From NCBI GenBank assembly GCA_018816605.1, contig JAHIVS010000230.1, positions 1 to 15,932 on the forward strand: a stretch of DNA of 15,932 nucleotides, written 5' to 3'. Origin of the DNA: Pseudomonadota bacterium. GTDB lineage: Bacteria; Desulfobacterota; Desulfobacteria; Desulfobacterales; Desulfobacteraceae. The position numbers and the translations under genes are program-made. Below, in pieces: positions 15,873 through 15,932 of this stretch; position 1 is the stretch's first letter, and every line of letters starts with the position of its first letter. The notes under the pieces are model-generated. The model was not told the origin of the DNA and did not search any database. It was given only the letters and a program-made list of their open reading frames with translations.

Positions 15873-15932
15873 TATCGCCCCCAGATGCGCCCAGGATAGC
15901 GGAGGTTACACCCGGATATTCTGGAGCGTTAA
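15873..15932 (+). other. Non-coding end of window
   Basis: Sixty bases after the S1 gene contain no terminator hairpin that I can see. GGAGG at about 15900-15904 has no start codon at the right distance, and GGAG near 15922 could serve a gene that starts just beyond the window. Nothing further can be supported. Confidence 0.3.

Noticed and set aside
1..15932. tRNA, rRNA, CRISPR array or insertion sequence
   Set aside because: No T-loop signature, regularly spaced repeats, transposase frame or long terminal repeats were seen on either strand.

Overview
The window reads as chromosomal DNA of moderate GC from a Gram-negative bacterium, probably a sulfate-reducing Desulfobacterales-type organism (Desulfobacterota, formerly Deltaproteobacteria). 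That guess rests on the general feel of the proteins and the combination of genes (GlnRS, a FapA/DUF342 protein outside a flagellar cluster, a five-domain S1 protein, a GH17-GT2 glucan synthase). No rRNA or other taxonomic marker is present, so it is an inference.

Layout, left to right. (1) Bases 1-4014 are envelope glycan genes: the 3' part of an LtaS/OpgB-like sulfatase-fold enzyme, a terminator, a near-consensus promoter lying almost on the start codon, and an 886-residue membrane protein joining a periplasmic GH17 transglycosylase domain to a cytoplasmic GT2 beta-glucan synthase domain. (2) Bases 4015-6300 hold an AT-rich spacer with a good sigma-70 promoter, then an ispF-cysS operon (isoprenoid synthesis and cysteinyl-tRNA synthetase) closed by a strong bidirectional terminator. 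(3) Bases 6310-8458 on the minus strand hold a small CoA-binding protein followed by glnS. (4) Bases 8589-12446 on the plus strand hold uvrB-uvrC, two of the three nucleotide excision repair incision components. (5) Bases 12443-14188 on the minus strand hold a FapA/DUF342-family protein whose stop codon overlaps that of uvrC. (6) Bases 14418-15872 on the plus strand hold a protein with five S1 RNA-binding domains, divergent from the fapA-like gene.

Most of the window is housekeeping DNA. The most interesting part is the left edge. A dual-domain beta-1,3-glucan synthase/cyclase-like enzyme sits next to a phosphoglycerol-transferase-like enzyme, which would fit a periplasmic glucan made by one and decorated by the other. 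The glucan synthase also appears to be transcribed as a nearly leaderless mRNA. I see no mobile element, CRISPR array, tRNA or rRNA, and no gene-free stretch longer than 300 bases. For four genes (cysS, the CoA-binding gene, the fapA-like gene, the S1 gene) I prefer a start inside the longest open frame because a good ribosome binding site precedes it; the S1 choice is the least weighty because no conserved N-terminal motif supports it.
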